Assembly: GCF_021284765.1 (NCBI RefSeq)
Contig: NZ_CP089924.1
Coordinates: 1,692,001 to 1,756,000 of the forward strand
Length of the DNA: 64,000 bases
Direction: 5' to 3'
From: Lysobacter sp. 5GHs7-4
GTDB lineage: Bacteria; Pseudomonadota; Gammaproteobacteria; Xanthomonadales; Xanthomonadaceae
Part shown: positions 51,863-63,781 of the stretch, in pieces
Numbering within the stretch: position 1 is the stretch's first letter
Layout: every line of letters begins with the position of its first letter
Notes under the pieces: model-generated
What the model was told of the DNA's origin: nothing
The model's input: the letters and a program-made list of their open reading frames with translations, nothing else
The model's database searches: none
Translations under genes and position numbers: made by a program

Positions 51863-52381
51863 ATGGCCGATCTGCGTAGTCGGTTCGCGGCCGCGATGTT
51901 GGCGAGCCTGATGGCCGGCGTTCCGGGCATGGCCCTGGCTGGGGATCGGCCCGTACGGGTGGTCGCGGATTTTTACGACCGGCTCATCTACCCCGATCCG
52001 CCCGAGCCCCGGCGGGAGCGGTTCGCCGCGATGGCGCCGTTCCTGGGCGAGGAACTGTATCGGGCCTTGCGCGCCTATGAGGCATACGAACGCGCCTGCG
52101 CGCGTATCGTCGCCGCCGACATCAAGCCGCACATGATCGACCAGAGCCCGTTCTTTCTGGCGCCGGACGGCGCCAAGACGATGCTGGAGGCGTCGCAGCG
52201 CGTGCAGGGCGATGTCGCGCGGGTTTCGGTCATCTTGGCCTACGATGATGTGCGCTGGACCGACACCGTGCTGTTGGAAAAGCAGCGCGGCCGCTGGGCG
52301 ATACTCGACATCCGTTGGCAGGACGGCGGTTCGTTGACCGCGCGGCTGTCGGAGTTCGCGAAGTACCGTTGCACGCCCTGA
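51863..52381 (+). CDS. Secreted hypothetical protein (DUF3828-like)
   Basis: 172 residues with a signal peptide ending GMALAG. VVADFYDRLIYPDPPEPRRERFAAMAPFLGEELYRALRAYEAY and RWAILDIRWQDGGSLTARLSEF resemble DUF3828-type NTF2-fold proteins by pattern only. ACGGGAGAGGGC precedes the ATG. It lies 17 bases after the previous gene. Confidence 0.7.
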   Translation: MADLRSRFAAAMLASLMAGVPGMALAGDRPVRVVADFYDRLIYPDPPEPRRERFAAMAPFLGEELYRALRAYEAYERACARIVAADIKPHMIDQSPFFLAPDGAKTMLEASQRVQGDVARVSVILAYDDVRWTDTVLLEKQRGRWAILDIRWQDGGSLTARLSEFAKYRCTP

Positions 52382-52402
52382 TCCTTCACACAGGAGCGAG
52401 TC

Positions 52403-52606
52403 ATGTCGTCGTTTCGCTGCCTCAAATGCAATGGCGAGTCCTGCACGGTAGGCGAATTGCGCGCGGCGGGCGGCCTGGTGTCGTCCGTGCTGGACGTGTC
52501 CACCAACAAGTTCAAATACGTCAGCTGCGAGACCTGCGGCTATACCGAGTTCTACCGCGCCGATCTGTCGTCTGGCGCCAAGATCTTCGACTTCCTGGTG
52601 GGGTGA
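52403..52606 (+). CDS. Small zinc-ribbon protein
   Basis: 67 residues. Two cysteine pairs, FRCLKCNG near residue 5 and VSCETCGYTEFYRAD near 42, form a zinc ribbon of the zf-ribbon 13 type. These proteins are often annotated as nucleic-acid-binding but have no proven role. AGGAG lies close to the ATG. It ends 4 bases before the GFA gene. Confidence 0.85.
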   Translation: MSSFRCLKCNGESCTVGELRAAGGLVSSVLDVSTNKFKYVSCETCGYTEFYRADLSSGAKIFDFLVG

Positions 52607-52610
52607 GCGG

Positions 52611-53075
52611 ATGGGCGACGGCGTCGACGATGCGGCGCCAGGCGCCGTCGAGCTTCACGGCGGCTGCCACTGCGGCGCGTTGCGGCTGGTGTACCGCACG
52701 GCCTTGGCGCCGGCCGACACCGCGCCGCGCGCTTGCGATTGCAGCTACTGCCGCATGCACGGCGCGGCCTATGTGTCCGATCCCGCCGGCGCGCTGACGA
52801 TCCGCGTGTCGGACCCGCAATGCCTGCGGTCCTACCGCCAGGGCTCGGAAGCGGCGCTGTTCCGCCTCTGCGGCCGCTGCGGCGTGCTGGTGGCGGTGAC
52901 CTACGCCCAGGACGGACGCGACTACGCGGCGGTGAACGCCGGCTGCCTCGATAATCGCGACGAGTTCGCCGCCTGGGTACCGGCCTCGCCGCAGCGCTTG
53001 AGCCGCGAACAGAAGATCGGCCGCTGGACGCAGCTGTGGGTGCCAGAGGTACGGTGGGAGGAGCTGCCCGGTTGA
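52611..53075 (+). CDS. GFA-family protein
   Basis: 154 residues. Zinc cysteines are at CHCGALRL (about 18-24), CDCSYCRMHG (about 40-48) and LCGRCGVL (about 85-92), a complete GFA set. GCLDNRDEFAAWVPASPQRLSREQKIGRWTQL follows. It is more diverged from the GFA gene at 2165 than a recent duplicate would be. Substrate unknown. Confidence 0.85.
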   Translation: MGDGVDDAAPGAVELHGGCHCGALRLVYRTALAPADTAPRACDCSYCRMHGAAYVSDPAGALTIRVSDPQCLRSYRQGSEAALFRLCGRCGVLVAVTYAQDGRDYAAVNAGCLDNRDEFAAWVPASPQRLSREQKIGRWTQLWVPEVRWEELPG

Positions 53076-53155
53076 TCGAGGGCCCGGGTCGGCAGCGTCC
53101 GGCCTTCGGACGGCGGCCGCTCCGACTTCGCGGGCCTGGCGCTAGGATGGCGGCC

Positions 53156-53851
53156 ATGAAAGCAGGCTTCCTACTCGCGCTGGCCGCGTTCTTCGGTTTC
53201 GCGCACGCACGCGAGCCGCACTACACCGTGATGCCGGTGGACACGCGCCGCGACGACCTGCGCCTGTTCCTCGACGACGAGCGCGGCCAGCCGCTGCACC
53301 GCCTCAAGCGCCTGGAGGCGTGGCTGAAACCGCAGGGCAAGCGCCTGCGTTTCGCCATGAACGCCGGCATGTACGAACCCGACTACTCGCCGGTGGGCCT
53401 GTATGTGGCCGATGGCCGCGAGCGGGCGCCGCTGAATCTGGCCGAGGGCGAGGGCAACTTCTACCTCAAGCCCAACGGCGTGTTCCTGGTCGGCGCGGAC
53501 GGGCCGAAAGTGGTCGAGTCCTCGCAGTATCCGGCGCTGGCCGCGGGCGTGCGGCTGGCCACCCAATCCGGGCCGTTGCTGCTGCATCACGGAACCGTCC
53601 ATCCGCGTTTCGATCCGGCCTCGAAGTCGCGCCAGATCCGCAACGGCGTCGGTGTGCGCGGCGACATCGCCTACTTCGTGATCAGCGACAACCCGGTGAC
53701 CCTGTACGAGTTCGCGCTGTATTTCCGCGACACGCTCCAGTGTTCGGACGCCTTGTACCTGGACGGCGCGATCTCGGGCCTGTACGCGCCCGCGCTGCGC
53801 CGTTACGACTCCGGCCCCAAGCTCGGGCCGATGATAGGCGTGGTCGAGTAA
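53156..53851 (+). CDS. Secreted phosphodiester glycosidase-like protein (NAGPA domain)
   Basis: 231 residues with a signal peptide ending GFAHA. The domain resembles the NAGPA family: LRFAMNAGMYEPDYSPVGLYVADGRE, NFYLKPNGVFLV, IRNGVGVRGD and CSDALYLDGAISGLYAP are its blocks. In other bacteria such proteins remove sugar-phosphate caps or act on exopolysaccharides; here the target is unknown. The ATG at 53156 is chosen over 53147 because it starts the signal peptide and has AGGATGG upstream. Confidence 0.88.
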   Translation: MKAGFLLALAAFFGFAHAREPHYTVMPVDTRRDDLRLFLDDERGQPLHRLKRLEAWLKPQGKRLRFAMNAGMYEPDYSPVGLYVADGRERAPLNLAEGEGNFYLKPNGVFLVGADGPKVVESSQYPALAAGVRLATQSGPLLLHHGTVHPRFDPASKSRQIRNGVGVRGDIAYFVISDNPVTLYEFALYFRDTLQCSDALYLDGAISGLYAPALRRYDSGPKLGPMIGVVE

Positions 53852-54032
53852 GCGGCGGCGCGAGGCCGGCCGAGGCGCTCGCTCAGGACGGGCGCGATCT
53901 GTTCGCCATGGCCGTGTGCCGCGCGGTCCTGGCCGCGGATATCGCCCTGGGCTATCGTGATGCGCGACGCACCTGGCCCGCGCACGCACCGGCGCCGCGG
54001 CGCGATGAGGCCGGACCCGGCTAGGAGACGCC

Positions 54033-54419
54033 ATGGCCGTACGTATCGTCAGACTCGGCAGCCCGCGCACGCCCGGCGAAGGCCTGCGCATCGGTACCGT
54101 GCGGCGGCCGCCGCGCGGCGTGCCCAAGAGCGAATTCGCGCGCCAGGACTGGTACGACGTCTGGTTCCCGAACCTCGCGCCCAGCGCCGAGACCGTCAAG
54201 CAGGCCCTGGACGCGCAGACGCCGGCGCAATGGAACGCGTTCGTGCGCAAGTACAAGGCCGAGATGGCCGCGCCGGACGCCAGCCACGCGCTGCAACTGC
54301 TGGCGTCGCTGTCCCTGGACAGCGACTTCTCGGTCGGCTGCTATTGCGAGGACGAGGCGCGCTGCCACCGGTCGGTGCTGCGGACGTTGCTGGAGGAGCG
54401 CGGCGCCAAGCTGGCCTGA
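54033..54419 (+). CDS. DUF488 family protein
   Basis: 128 residues. RTPGEGLRIGTVRRPPRGVPKSEFARQDWYDVWFPNLAPS and YCEDEARCHRSVLRTLLEE match DUF488, a small uncharacterised family with a conserved Cys-His-Arg end. Its role is unknown. A 181-base gap before it contains no gene. Confidence 0.88.
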   Translation: MAVRIVRLGSPRTPGEGLRIGTVRRPPRGVPKSEFARQDWYDVWFPNLAPSAETVKQALDAQTPAQWNAFVRKYKAEMAAPDASHALQLLASLSLDSDFSVGCYCEDEARCHRSVLRTLLEERGAKLA

Positions 54420-56623
<2,204 letters not shown>

Positions 56624-56662
56624 CCGGCCCCTGATCGGGCTCTGTCCCATTGGAAACACACC

Positions 56663-57496
56663 ATGAAGCTCTGCGGTTTTGACGTCGGCCTGGATCAACC
56701 GTTCTTTCTGATCGCCGGTCCCTGCGTGATCGAGTCGATGCAGTTGCAGCTCGACGTGGCCGGACAGCTCAAGGAGATCACCGGCGAGCTCGGCATTCCC
56801 TTCATCTTCAAGTCCAGCTTCGACAAGGCCAACCGCACCTCGGCGACGAGTTTCCGCGGCCCGGGCATGGAGGAAGGCCTGAAGGTGCTGGCCGAGGTCA
56901 AGCGCCAGCTCGATCTGCCGGTGCTGACCGACGTGCACGAATACACGCCGATGGACGAGGTCGCCTCGGTCGTCGACGTGTTGCAGACCCCGGCCTTCCT
57001 GTGCCGGCAGACCGATTTCATCCAGAACGTGGCGCGCGCCGGCAAGCCGGTCAATATCAAGAAGGGCCAGTTCCTGTCGCCCTGGGAGATGAAGCACGTC
57101 ACCGCCAAGGCCAAGGCCGTCGGCAACGAACAGATCATGGCCTGCGAGCGCGGCGCCAGCTTCGGCTACAACAACCTGGTCAGCGACATGCGCTCGCTGT
57201 CGGTGATGCGCGACACCGGCTGTCCGGTGGTGTTCGACGCGACCCATTCGGTGCAGTTGCCTGGCGGCATGGACGGCAAGTCCGGCGGCCAGCGCGAGTT
57301 CGTGCCGGTGCTGGCGCGCGCGGCGATGGCGGTGGGCATTTCCGGCATCTTCATGGAAACCCATCCGCGCCCCGAGGAGGCTTTGTCCGACGGCCCCAAC
57401 GCGGTGCCGCTGCCGAAGATGCGCGCGCTGCTGGAGACGCTGGTCGAGCTGGACCGCATCACCAAGAAGAACGGCTTCCTCGAGAGTTCGTTCTGA
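56663..57496 (+). CDS. kdsA: 3-deoxy-8-phosphooctulonate (KDO8P) synthase
   Basis: 277 residues. It joins arabinose 5-phosphate and PEP to make KDO 8-phosphate for lipopolysaccharide. [41 protein letters not shown] and [11 protein letters not shown] are hallmark segments. Length is normal. It is followed at once by an unknown secreted protein gene (TGATG overlap). Confidence 0.97.
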   Translation: MKLCGFDVGLDQPFFLIAGPCVIESMQLQLDVAGQLKEITGELGIPFIFKSSFDKANRTSATSFRGPGMEEGLKVLAEVKRQLDLPVLTDVHEYTPMDEVASVVDVLQTPAFLCRQTDFIQNVARAGKPVNIKKGQFLSPWEMKHVTAKAKAVGNEQIMACERGASFGYNNLVSDMRSLSVMRDTGCPVVFDATHSVQLPGGMDGKSGGQREFVPVLARAAMAVGISGIFMETHPRPEEALSDGPNAVPLPKMRALLETLVELDRITKKNGFLESSF

Positions 57497-58026
57497 TGGG
57501 CGCCGGCGGCGACAGACGGCGCGGCCTGCGTTTGGCCGCGCTCGCCGGCGTCGTGATGGCGTTCGCGGCGTCGGCCGCGCCGCCGCCGACCGCTGCGGCC
57601 GCCGTCGAATCGTCCAAGTCCGGCGACGAGGCGCTTGCGATCGAGCTGGGCCAGCGCGCCGGCGAACTGTACAAGTGCGTCGGTCCCTACATGCAGAGCC
57701 TCGGCGGTGCCAAGGTCGCGGCGCGGATTCATGCCGCCGGCCGTTATCCGAGCCTGGTGGTGGCCGCCTCCAGCGTGCTCGGCTCGTCCCACCTGACCGT
57801 GCTGTCCGCGCGCGACAACCCCGCCGGCAGCGCCGGCCAGACCCAGTCCCTGATCGTCGCGCTGGGCCTGTTCGCCAGCGAAGAAGGCGGCACCGTGCGC
57901 CAGGATCTGCTGCGCGCCAAGGCCGTGGCCGTGGTCGCCAGCGAGATCGCCGGCGTCAGCGACGGACGCTGTCAGACCGCGCCCGAGCTGGCCGCGGCGA
58001 TGGCGCGCGTCGCGCCCGAACCCTGA
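57496..58026 (+). CDS. Secreted hypothetical protein between kdsA and eno
   Basis: 176 residues. A basic start ([18 protein letters not shown]) leads into a signal peptide ending SAA. The mature part is alpha-helical (ALAIELGQRAGELYKCVGPYM, ALGLFASEEGGTVRQDLLRAKA) with two cysteines. I do not recognise a family. Its ATG overlaps the kdsA stop (TGATG), so its level is tied to kdsA. Confidence 0.75.
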   Translation: MGAGGDRRRGLRLAALAGVVMAFAASAAPPPTAAAAVESSKSGDEALAIELGQRAGELYKCVGPYMQSLGGAKVAARIHAAGRYPSLVVAASSVLGSSHLTVLSARDNPAGSAGQTQSLIVALGLFASEEGGTVRQDLLRAKAVAVVASEIAGVSDGRCQTAPELAAAMARVAPEP

Positions 58027-59376
<1,350 letters not shown>

Positions 59377-59395
59377 GCGAACGGGGAGGGCGGAC

Positions 59396-59728
59396 ATGCG
59401 CTGGCTGCGAGTGCTGGTGGTGATCCTGGCGGGCCTGCTCGCCTTCCTGCAGTACCGCCTGTGGATGGGCCAGGGCGGCAGCCGTTCGGTGGCCGACCTG
59501 CAACAGCAGGTGCAGGCGCAGACCCACGACAACGGCGGACTGCGCCAGCGCAACGCGGCGCTGGCGGCCGAGGTCGAGGATCTCAAGTCCGGCGAGGCTG
59601 CGGTCGAGGAACGCGCACGCAGCGAGCTGGGCATGATCAAGCCCGGCGAGACCTTCTACCGCGTGGTCGAACCCGAAAATCCCAGCACCGCCCAGGCCGC
59701 GCCGGCCGACGCGGCGCCGACGCCGTGA
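59396..59728 (+). CDS. ftsB: Cell division protein FtsB
   Basis: 110 residues. FtsB joins FtsL and FtsQ in the septal complex. One N-terminal membrane helix (MRWLRVLVVILAGLLAFLQYRLW) is followed by a coiled coil (LQQQVQAQTHDNGGLRQRNAALAAEVEDLKSG) and the conserved ERARSELGMIKPGETFYRVV. The stop overlaps a 34-codon frame that reaches ispD. Confidence 0.93.
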   Translation: MRWLRVLVVILAGLLAFLQYRLWMGQGGSRSVADLQQQVQAQTHDNGGLRQRNAALAAEVEDLKSGEAAVEERARSELGMIKPGETFYRVVEPENPSTAQAAPADAAPTP

Positions 59729-59832
59729 TGGCGGCGATGCCTTCGGGCCGCAGCCGCGGCGACGCGCCAGCGAGCGCGGTGATGCCTTCGAGTCGCAGCC
59801 GAGGCGGTATGGGCGTGGAGGCGCGCCGATGA
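59728..59832 (+). CDS. 34-residue open frame linking ftsB and ispD (doubtful gene)
   Basis: The ATG overlaps the ftsB stop (TGATG) and the stop overlaps the ispD start (ATGA). The product would read MAAMPSGRSRGDAPASAV and a second similar half. The two halves are a 30-base direct repeat 45 bases apart (59731-59760 and 59776-59805). The ispD ribosome binding site GGAGG is inside it. It may be a translational bridge and not a functional peptide. Confidence 0.35.
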   Translation: MAAMPSGRSRGDAPASAVMPSSRSRGGMGVEARR

Positions 59833-60518
59833 GCGCGCCGGTGTGGGCGGTGATGCCCGCCGCCGGCCGCGGCAGCCGTTTCGGCGGTGAGATTCCGAAG
59901 CAATACCTGGTCGCGGCCGGCAAGCCGCTGATCGCGCATGCGCTGGACGCCTTGCTCGCGCATCCGCGCGTGGCCGGCGCGATGATCGCGTTGGCCGCGG
60001 ACGACGCGCGCTGGCCGGGCTGGAGCGAGCGCCAGGGCAAGCCGGTGCTGCGCTGCGTCGGCGGCGGCGAACGCGCCGATTCGGTGCTCGCGGCCTTGCG
60101 CGCGCTGCCGGACACGGTGGGCGACGATGCGCTGGTGCTGGTGCACGATGCGGCCCGGCCGAATCTGCGCCGTCCGGACATCGACGCCCTGATCGCCGCG
60201 GCCGAAGCCGAGCCGGACGGCGCGATCCTGGGCGCGCCGCTGCGCGACACGCTCAAGCGCGCCCACGACGGCCGCATCCTGTCCACCGAGCCGCGCGACG
60301 GCCTGTGGCGTGCGTTCACGCCGCAGGCGTTCCGACGCGGCGCGTTGACCGCCGCGCTGCGCGACGCCGCCGTTGCTGGTCTGGTCGTGACCGACGAGGC
60401 GTCGGCGATGGAGTACGCGGGCCTGCATCCGCGCCTGGTGGAAGGGCGCGAGGACAACCTCAAGGTGACGACGCCGGCGGATCTGGCGTTGGCGGAGTAT
60501 TTGCTGGGCAAGGTTTGA
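59829..60518 (+). CDS. ispD: 2-C-methyl-D-erythritol 4-phosphate cytidylyltransferase
   Basis: 229 residues. It attaches CTP to MEP in the non-mevalonate isoprenoid route. The CTP-binding loop AAGRGSRFGGEIPKQYL is present, as are LVLVHDAARPNLRRPDIDAL, PLRDTLKR and VTDEASAMEY. ispF follows after a 446-base repeat-filled gap; in many gammaproteobacteria they are adjacent. The start has GGAGG 7 bases upstream. Confidence 0.95.
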   Translation: MSAPVWAVMPAAGRGSRFGGEIPKQYLVAAGKPLIAHALDALLAHPRVAGAMIALAADDARWPGWSERQGKPVLRCVGGGERADSVLAALRALPDTVGDDALVLVHDAARPNLRRPDIDALIAAAEAEPDGAILGAPLRDTLKRAHDGRILSTEPRDGLWRAFTPQAFRRGALTAALRDAAVAGLVVTDEASAMEYAGLHPRLVEGREDNLKVTTPADLALAEYLLGKV

Positions 60519-60594
60519 CGGGTTTGGGCCGCTCACCGATCAGGGTAAAGCGATCGCCGTTCTTTATCCGGGTTGGGTCGCTCCGCTAGCGGTC

Positions 60595-60855
60595 GCGCTG
60601 AAGTTCCTGGATTCCCGCCTTCGCGGGAATGACGGCAAAAAGAACGACGCCGCTAGGGCTACCGACTATTGGGCTCTTCTTGGTCGTCATTCCCGCGAAA
60701 GCGGGAATCCAGTGGCTTCAGGGCCATACGCGAATGACGGTTGATTTCCACTCGCTGGTCACGGCAAACGCAGTTGCCGTCTTTATTCGGGAGGGGCCGT
60801 TTCGCTAGCGGTCGCGCTGAAGTCCCTGGATTCCCGCCTTCGCGGGAATGACGGC
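60595..60855. repeat. Three copies of the ATTCCC palindromic repeat
   Basis: Forward copies at 60595-60635 and 60814-60855 and one inverted at 60686-60729. The core ATTCCC-N8-GGGAAT is intact in all. The first and third share about 90 flanking bases (CGCTAGCGGTCGCGCTGAAG), so a longer unit was duplicated. They fill the ispD-ispF gap (60519-60964), which holds no gene. Confidence 0.88.
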
Positions 60856-60964
60856 AAAAAAGCACGAGCACGCAAGGGGCTGCGAGCCGACGGAGCGACG
60901 GAACCAACGGAACCCCCGCGATTTTCGTCATAATTGCCCCTATTCCATCAGGCGGCAGCCACTC

Positions 60965-61438
60965 ATGCGCATCGGCCAAGGCTACGACGTTCACGCATTC
61001 GGCGATGGCGACCACGTCATGTTGGGCGGGGTGCGGGTGCCGCACGATCGCGGGGTGCTTGCGCATTCGGACGGCGACGTGGTGCTGCATGCGCTCTGCG
61101 ACGCCATGCTCGGCGCGCTGGCGCTGGGCGATATCGGGCGGCATTTTCCGCCCAGCGACGAGCGCTGGCGCGGCGCCGACAGCCGTCGTTTCCTGCGCCA
61201 CTGCAACGAACTGATCGGCGAGCGCGGCTACCGCGTCGGCAATGCCGACGTCACCGTGGTCTGCGAGCGGCCCAAGGTCGGTCCGCACGCGCTGGCGATG
61301 CGCGAGGCGATCGCGGCCGATCTGGGCATCGCGTTGGACGCGGTCAGCGTCAAGGCCACCACCAGCGAGCAGTTGGGTTTCACCGGCCGCGGCGAGGGCA
61401 TCGCCGCGACCGCGATCTGCCTGCTGGTGCCGGCGTGA
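60965..61438 (+). CDS. ispF: 2-C-methyl-D-erythritol 2,4-cyclodiphosphate synthase
   Basis: 157 residues. It cyclises CDP-ME-2-phosphate in the MEP route. [12 protein letters not shown] gives metal ligands Asp8 and His10, [13 protein letters not shown] holds the third His, and [19 protein letters not shown] closes the active site. Its stop overlaps the truD GTG start. Confidence 0.96.
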   Translation: MRIGQGYDVHAFGDGDHVMLGGVRVPHDRGVLAHSDGDVVLHALCDAMLGALALGDIGRHFPPSDERWRGADSRRFLRHCNELIGERGYRVGNADVTVVCERPKVGPHALAMREAIAADLGIALDAVSVKATTSEQLGFTGRGEGIAATAICLLVPA

Positions 61439-62499
61439 GCGCCGAGCCGGTCCTGGCGCGCGCCCATGGCGCGCCGGTGCTGCGCGCGCGCATCCGCGCA
61501 GTGGCCGAGGATTTTCAGGTCGAGGAACTGCCCGGCTTCGAGCCCAGCGGCAGCGGCGAGCATCTGCTGCTGACCGTCGAGAAGCGCGGCATGAACACCG
61601 CCTTCGCGGCCAAGCGGATCGCCGCCTGGGCCGGTGTCGGCGAGTTGGCGATCGGCTACGCCGGTCTCAAGGACCGCCATGCGCTGACTCGCCAGCGTTT
61701 CAGCGTGCATCTGCCCAAGCGCGTGGCGCCGGATCCGGCGACCCTGCACAGCGAAACCGAATCCGGCGAGCGCCTGCGCGTGCTCCAGAGCACCTGGCAT
61801 GCCAAGAAACTGCCGCGCGGCGCGCTGGCCGGCAACCGCTTCGTGCTGACCCTGCGCGAGCTGGAAGGCGACCGCGACGCGATCGAAACCCGTCTGCGCG
61901 CGATCGCCGCGCGCGGCGTGCCCAATTACTTCGGCGAGCAGCGTTTCGGCCGCGACGGCGACAACGTCGCCAATGCGCTGGCGATGTTCGCCGGCAGGCG
62001 CATGCGGCGCGAGCAGCGCAGCCTGCTGTTGTCGGCGGCGCGCTCGGAACTGTTCAACCGGGTGCTGGCCGCGCGCGTGAGCGCGCAGTGCTGGGACCGG
62101 CCGCTGGACGGCGAGGTCTGGATGCTGGACGGAAGCCGCAGCGTGTTCGGCCCGGAGCCGTTCGACGACGCCCTGGCCGCACGGCTGGCCGCGTTCGACA
62201 TCCATCCCAGCGGCCCGCTGTGGGGCCGCGGCGAGTTGCGCAGCCGCGATGCCGCGGCCCAGGCCGAGCTGGCCGCGCTGACCGGCGAGGACGCCGCCGC
62301 GTTGCGCGCGGGCCTGGAGCAGGCCGGCCTCAACCAGGAACGGCGCGCGCTGCGTCTGCAGCCCAAGGCGCTGGCTTGGCGTTGGCTCGACGGCGCCGCA
62401 GGCGACGCGCTGGAACTGGATTTCGTGCTGCCGGCGGGCGCCTATGCCACCGTCGTGCTCGCCGAGCTGGGCGAAATCGCTACGCTGATTCGGCCCTGA
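61435..62499 (+). CDS. truD: tRNA pseudouridine(13) synthase
   Basis: 354 residues from the GTG at 61435 (GTGA overlap with ispF). TruD makes pseudouridine 13 in tRNA-Glu. The catalytic Asp is in [17 protein letters not shown], and [15 protein letters not shown] is the second signature. The order ispF-truD matches other gammaproteobacteria. Confidence 0.95.
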   Translation: MSAEPVLARAHGAPVLRARIRAVAEDFQVEELPGFEPSGSGEHLLLTVEKRGMNTAFAAKRIAAWAGVGELAIGYAGLKDRHALTRQRFSVHLPKRVAPDPATLHSETESGERLRVLQSTWHAKKLPRGALAGNRFVLTLRELEGDRDAIETRLRAIAARGVPNYFGEQRFGRDGDNVANALAMFAGRRMRREQRSLLLSAARSELFNRVLAARVSAQCWDRPLDGEVWMLDGSRSVFGPEPFDDALAARLAAFDIHPSGPLWGRGELRSRDAAAQAELAALTGEDAAALRAGLEQAGLNQERRALRLQPKALAWRWLDGAAGDALELDFVLPAGAYATVVLAELGEIATLIRP

Positions 62500-62612
62500 T
62501 CGACCGTTCGTCGGAAAGCAACGGGCGGCACTGGTCGCTCCGAAACGCCGGCGTATACCGGAGGTGCGACCGGCAATGGTGCCGGGCGCTGCATGCCTCA
62601 GGAGACGGGAAT

Positions 62613-62843
62613 ATGAACGCGTCCTGGAAAGTCGCCCTGCTGTCGCTGTCCGTTCTGGGTCTGGCCGCCTGCGCCGGGCACAGCACCAAGAGCGCCTACG
62701 TGGCGCCGCAGAAAGCGCCGTCCATCATGGACAACGACGAGCTCTACATGGCCCAGGTGGAACGCATCGCGCGCCGCCGCGGCATCGATGTGACCTGGGT
62801 CAACGTGCCGCGCAAGCCGCTGGCCAAGCACACCGAGGATTGA
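62613..62843 (+). CDS. Small hypothetical lipoprotein
   Basis: 76 residues. Lipobox LAAC lies near residue 20, then KSAYVAPQKAPSIMDNDELYMAQVERIARRRGIDVTWVNVP. The mature part is about 55 residues with a helix-strand end. CAGGAGACGGGA precedes the ATG. It ends 6 bases from the convergent Smr gene. No family is recognised. Confidence 0.8.
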   Translation: MNASWKVALLSLSVLGLAACAGHSTKSAYVAPQKAPSIMDNDELYMAQVERIARRRGIDVTWVNVPRKPLAKHTED

Positions 62844-62849
62844 CCCTGC

Positions 62850-63425
62850 TCAGCGCCGCCTGACCGGCGGCGCGAGCAACACCAGCACCGCTCCGGTGCC
62901 GCCCTGCGTGGGCGGCGCGGAGTGGAAGGCCAGTATGTCGCCGCGTTGCCGCAGCAGGCGGTCGACCAGGTTCTTCAGCACCGGCAGCCCGCGGCTGTCG
63001 ACGTAATCGGTGCCGCGACGGCCCTTGCCGTGGATCACCCGCACGCAACCCAGGCCGTGCTCGTGCGCGTCGCGCAGGAAGGCGCGCAGCAGCGCTTCGG
63101 CCTCGCGCACGTCGCTGCCGTGCAGGTCCAGTTCCTCCTGCGCGGAGATCTCGCCGCGGCGCAGGCGCTGGAACACCCGCGGCGGCAGTTCGTCGCGGCG
63201 GTAGGACAGGGCATCGCCGGATTCGAGTTCGCCGCCGCCGGGCAGGTGGGCGTCGAGCGCGTGCCGGAATTCCTCGCGCGCCGCCGCCTCGTCGCGCTCG
63301 GCCATGCGCGCGCGCGGCTTGGGCTTGGGCGCGCTGGGAGGCAGCGCCGCCTCGGGCAGACGCCGCACCGGACCGATCGCGGAGCGGAACAGTTCGGCGT
63401 CGTCTTCGTCGCGTTCGTCGGCCAT
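62850..63425 (-). CDS. Smr-domain protein
   Basis: 191 residues. A charged N-terminus of about 90 residues leads to the Smr domain (about 100-185): EELDLHGSDVREAEALLRAFL, VRVIHGKGRRG and LAFHSAPPTQGGTGAVLVLLA. The Smr domain of MutS2 and SmrB cuts DNA or mRNA in collided ribosomes. The arrangement resembles SmrB more than MutS2. It is divergent from surE. Confidence 0.9.
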   Translation of the reverse strand: MADERDEDDAELFRSAIGPVRRLPEAALPPSAPKPKPRARMAERDEAAAREEFRHALDAHLPGGGELESGDALSYRRDELPPRVFQRLRRGEISAQEELDLHGSDVREAEALLRAFLRDAHEHGLGCVRVIHGKGRRGTDYVDSRGLPVLKNLVDRLLRQRGDILAFHSAPPTQGGTGAVLVLLAPPVRRR

Positions 63426-63781
63426 GCGCGGATGGTAGCAAGCGCGTGCACAGCGACTTGCGAACCGGCGCCTCTAGCCTCCTGTGGGAGCGGCGTAAGC
63501 CGCGATATCCCTCCAGGGGCGATGGAACGCCCGACTAGTGCCCGTCGCCAGCCGCTCCTACCTCACAGCGACGTTCGCGGCTCTTTTCCGATCCTGGCCG
63601 CAACCGCCCCGATCGCGCCGTGCCGGTCCACGCCGCGCAGCCGCGCGGGAGCCGGTAACGCCCATCGGCTATCATGGTCGCGTGCGCCGATTCGCGCGCT
63701 TCCGGGGTTGCGCTGGACCTAGGTTCCGCCCGCTCCGGTGCCCACCCCGTTTCGAAGCAGTGCGGTAACGCAAGGGAGTCC
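63426..63781. other. Gap between the Smr gene and surE
   Basis: It contains the REP pair at 63483-63568. The remaining bases show only short spurious frames. The stretch next to surE would hold its promoter; no clear -35/-10 pair stands out by eye. Confidence 0.5.
63483..63568. repeat. REP-like element with inverted partner
   Basis: TGTGGGAGCGGCGTAAGCCG (63483) and a degenerate inverse GCCAGCCGCTCCTACCTCAC (to 63568) face each other across about 40 bases. It is more diverged than the pair at 54445. Confidence 0.7.
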
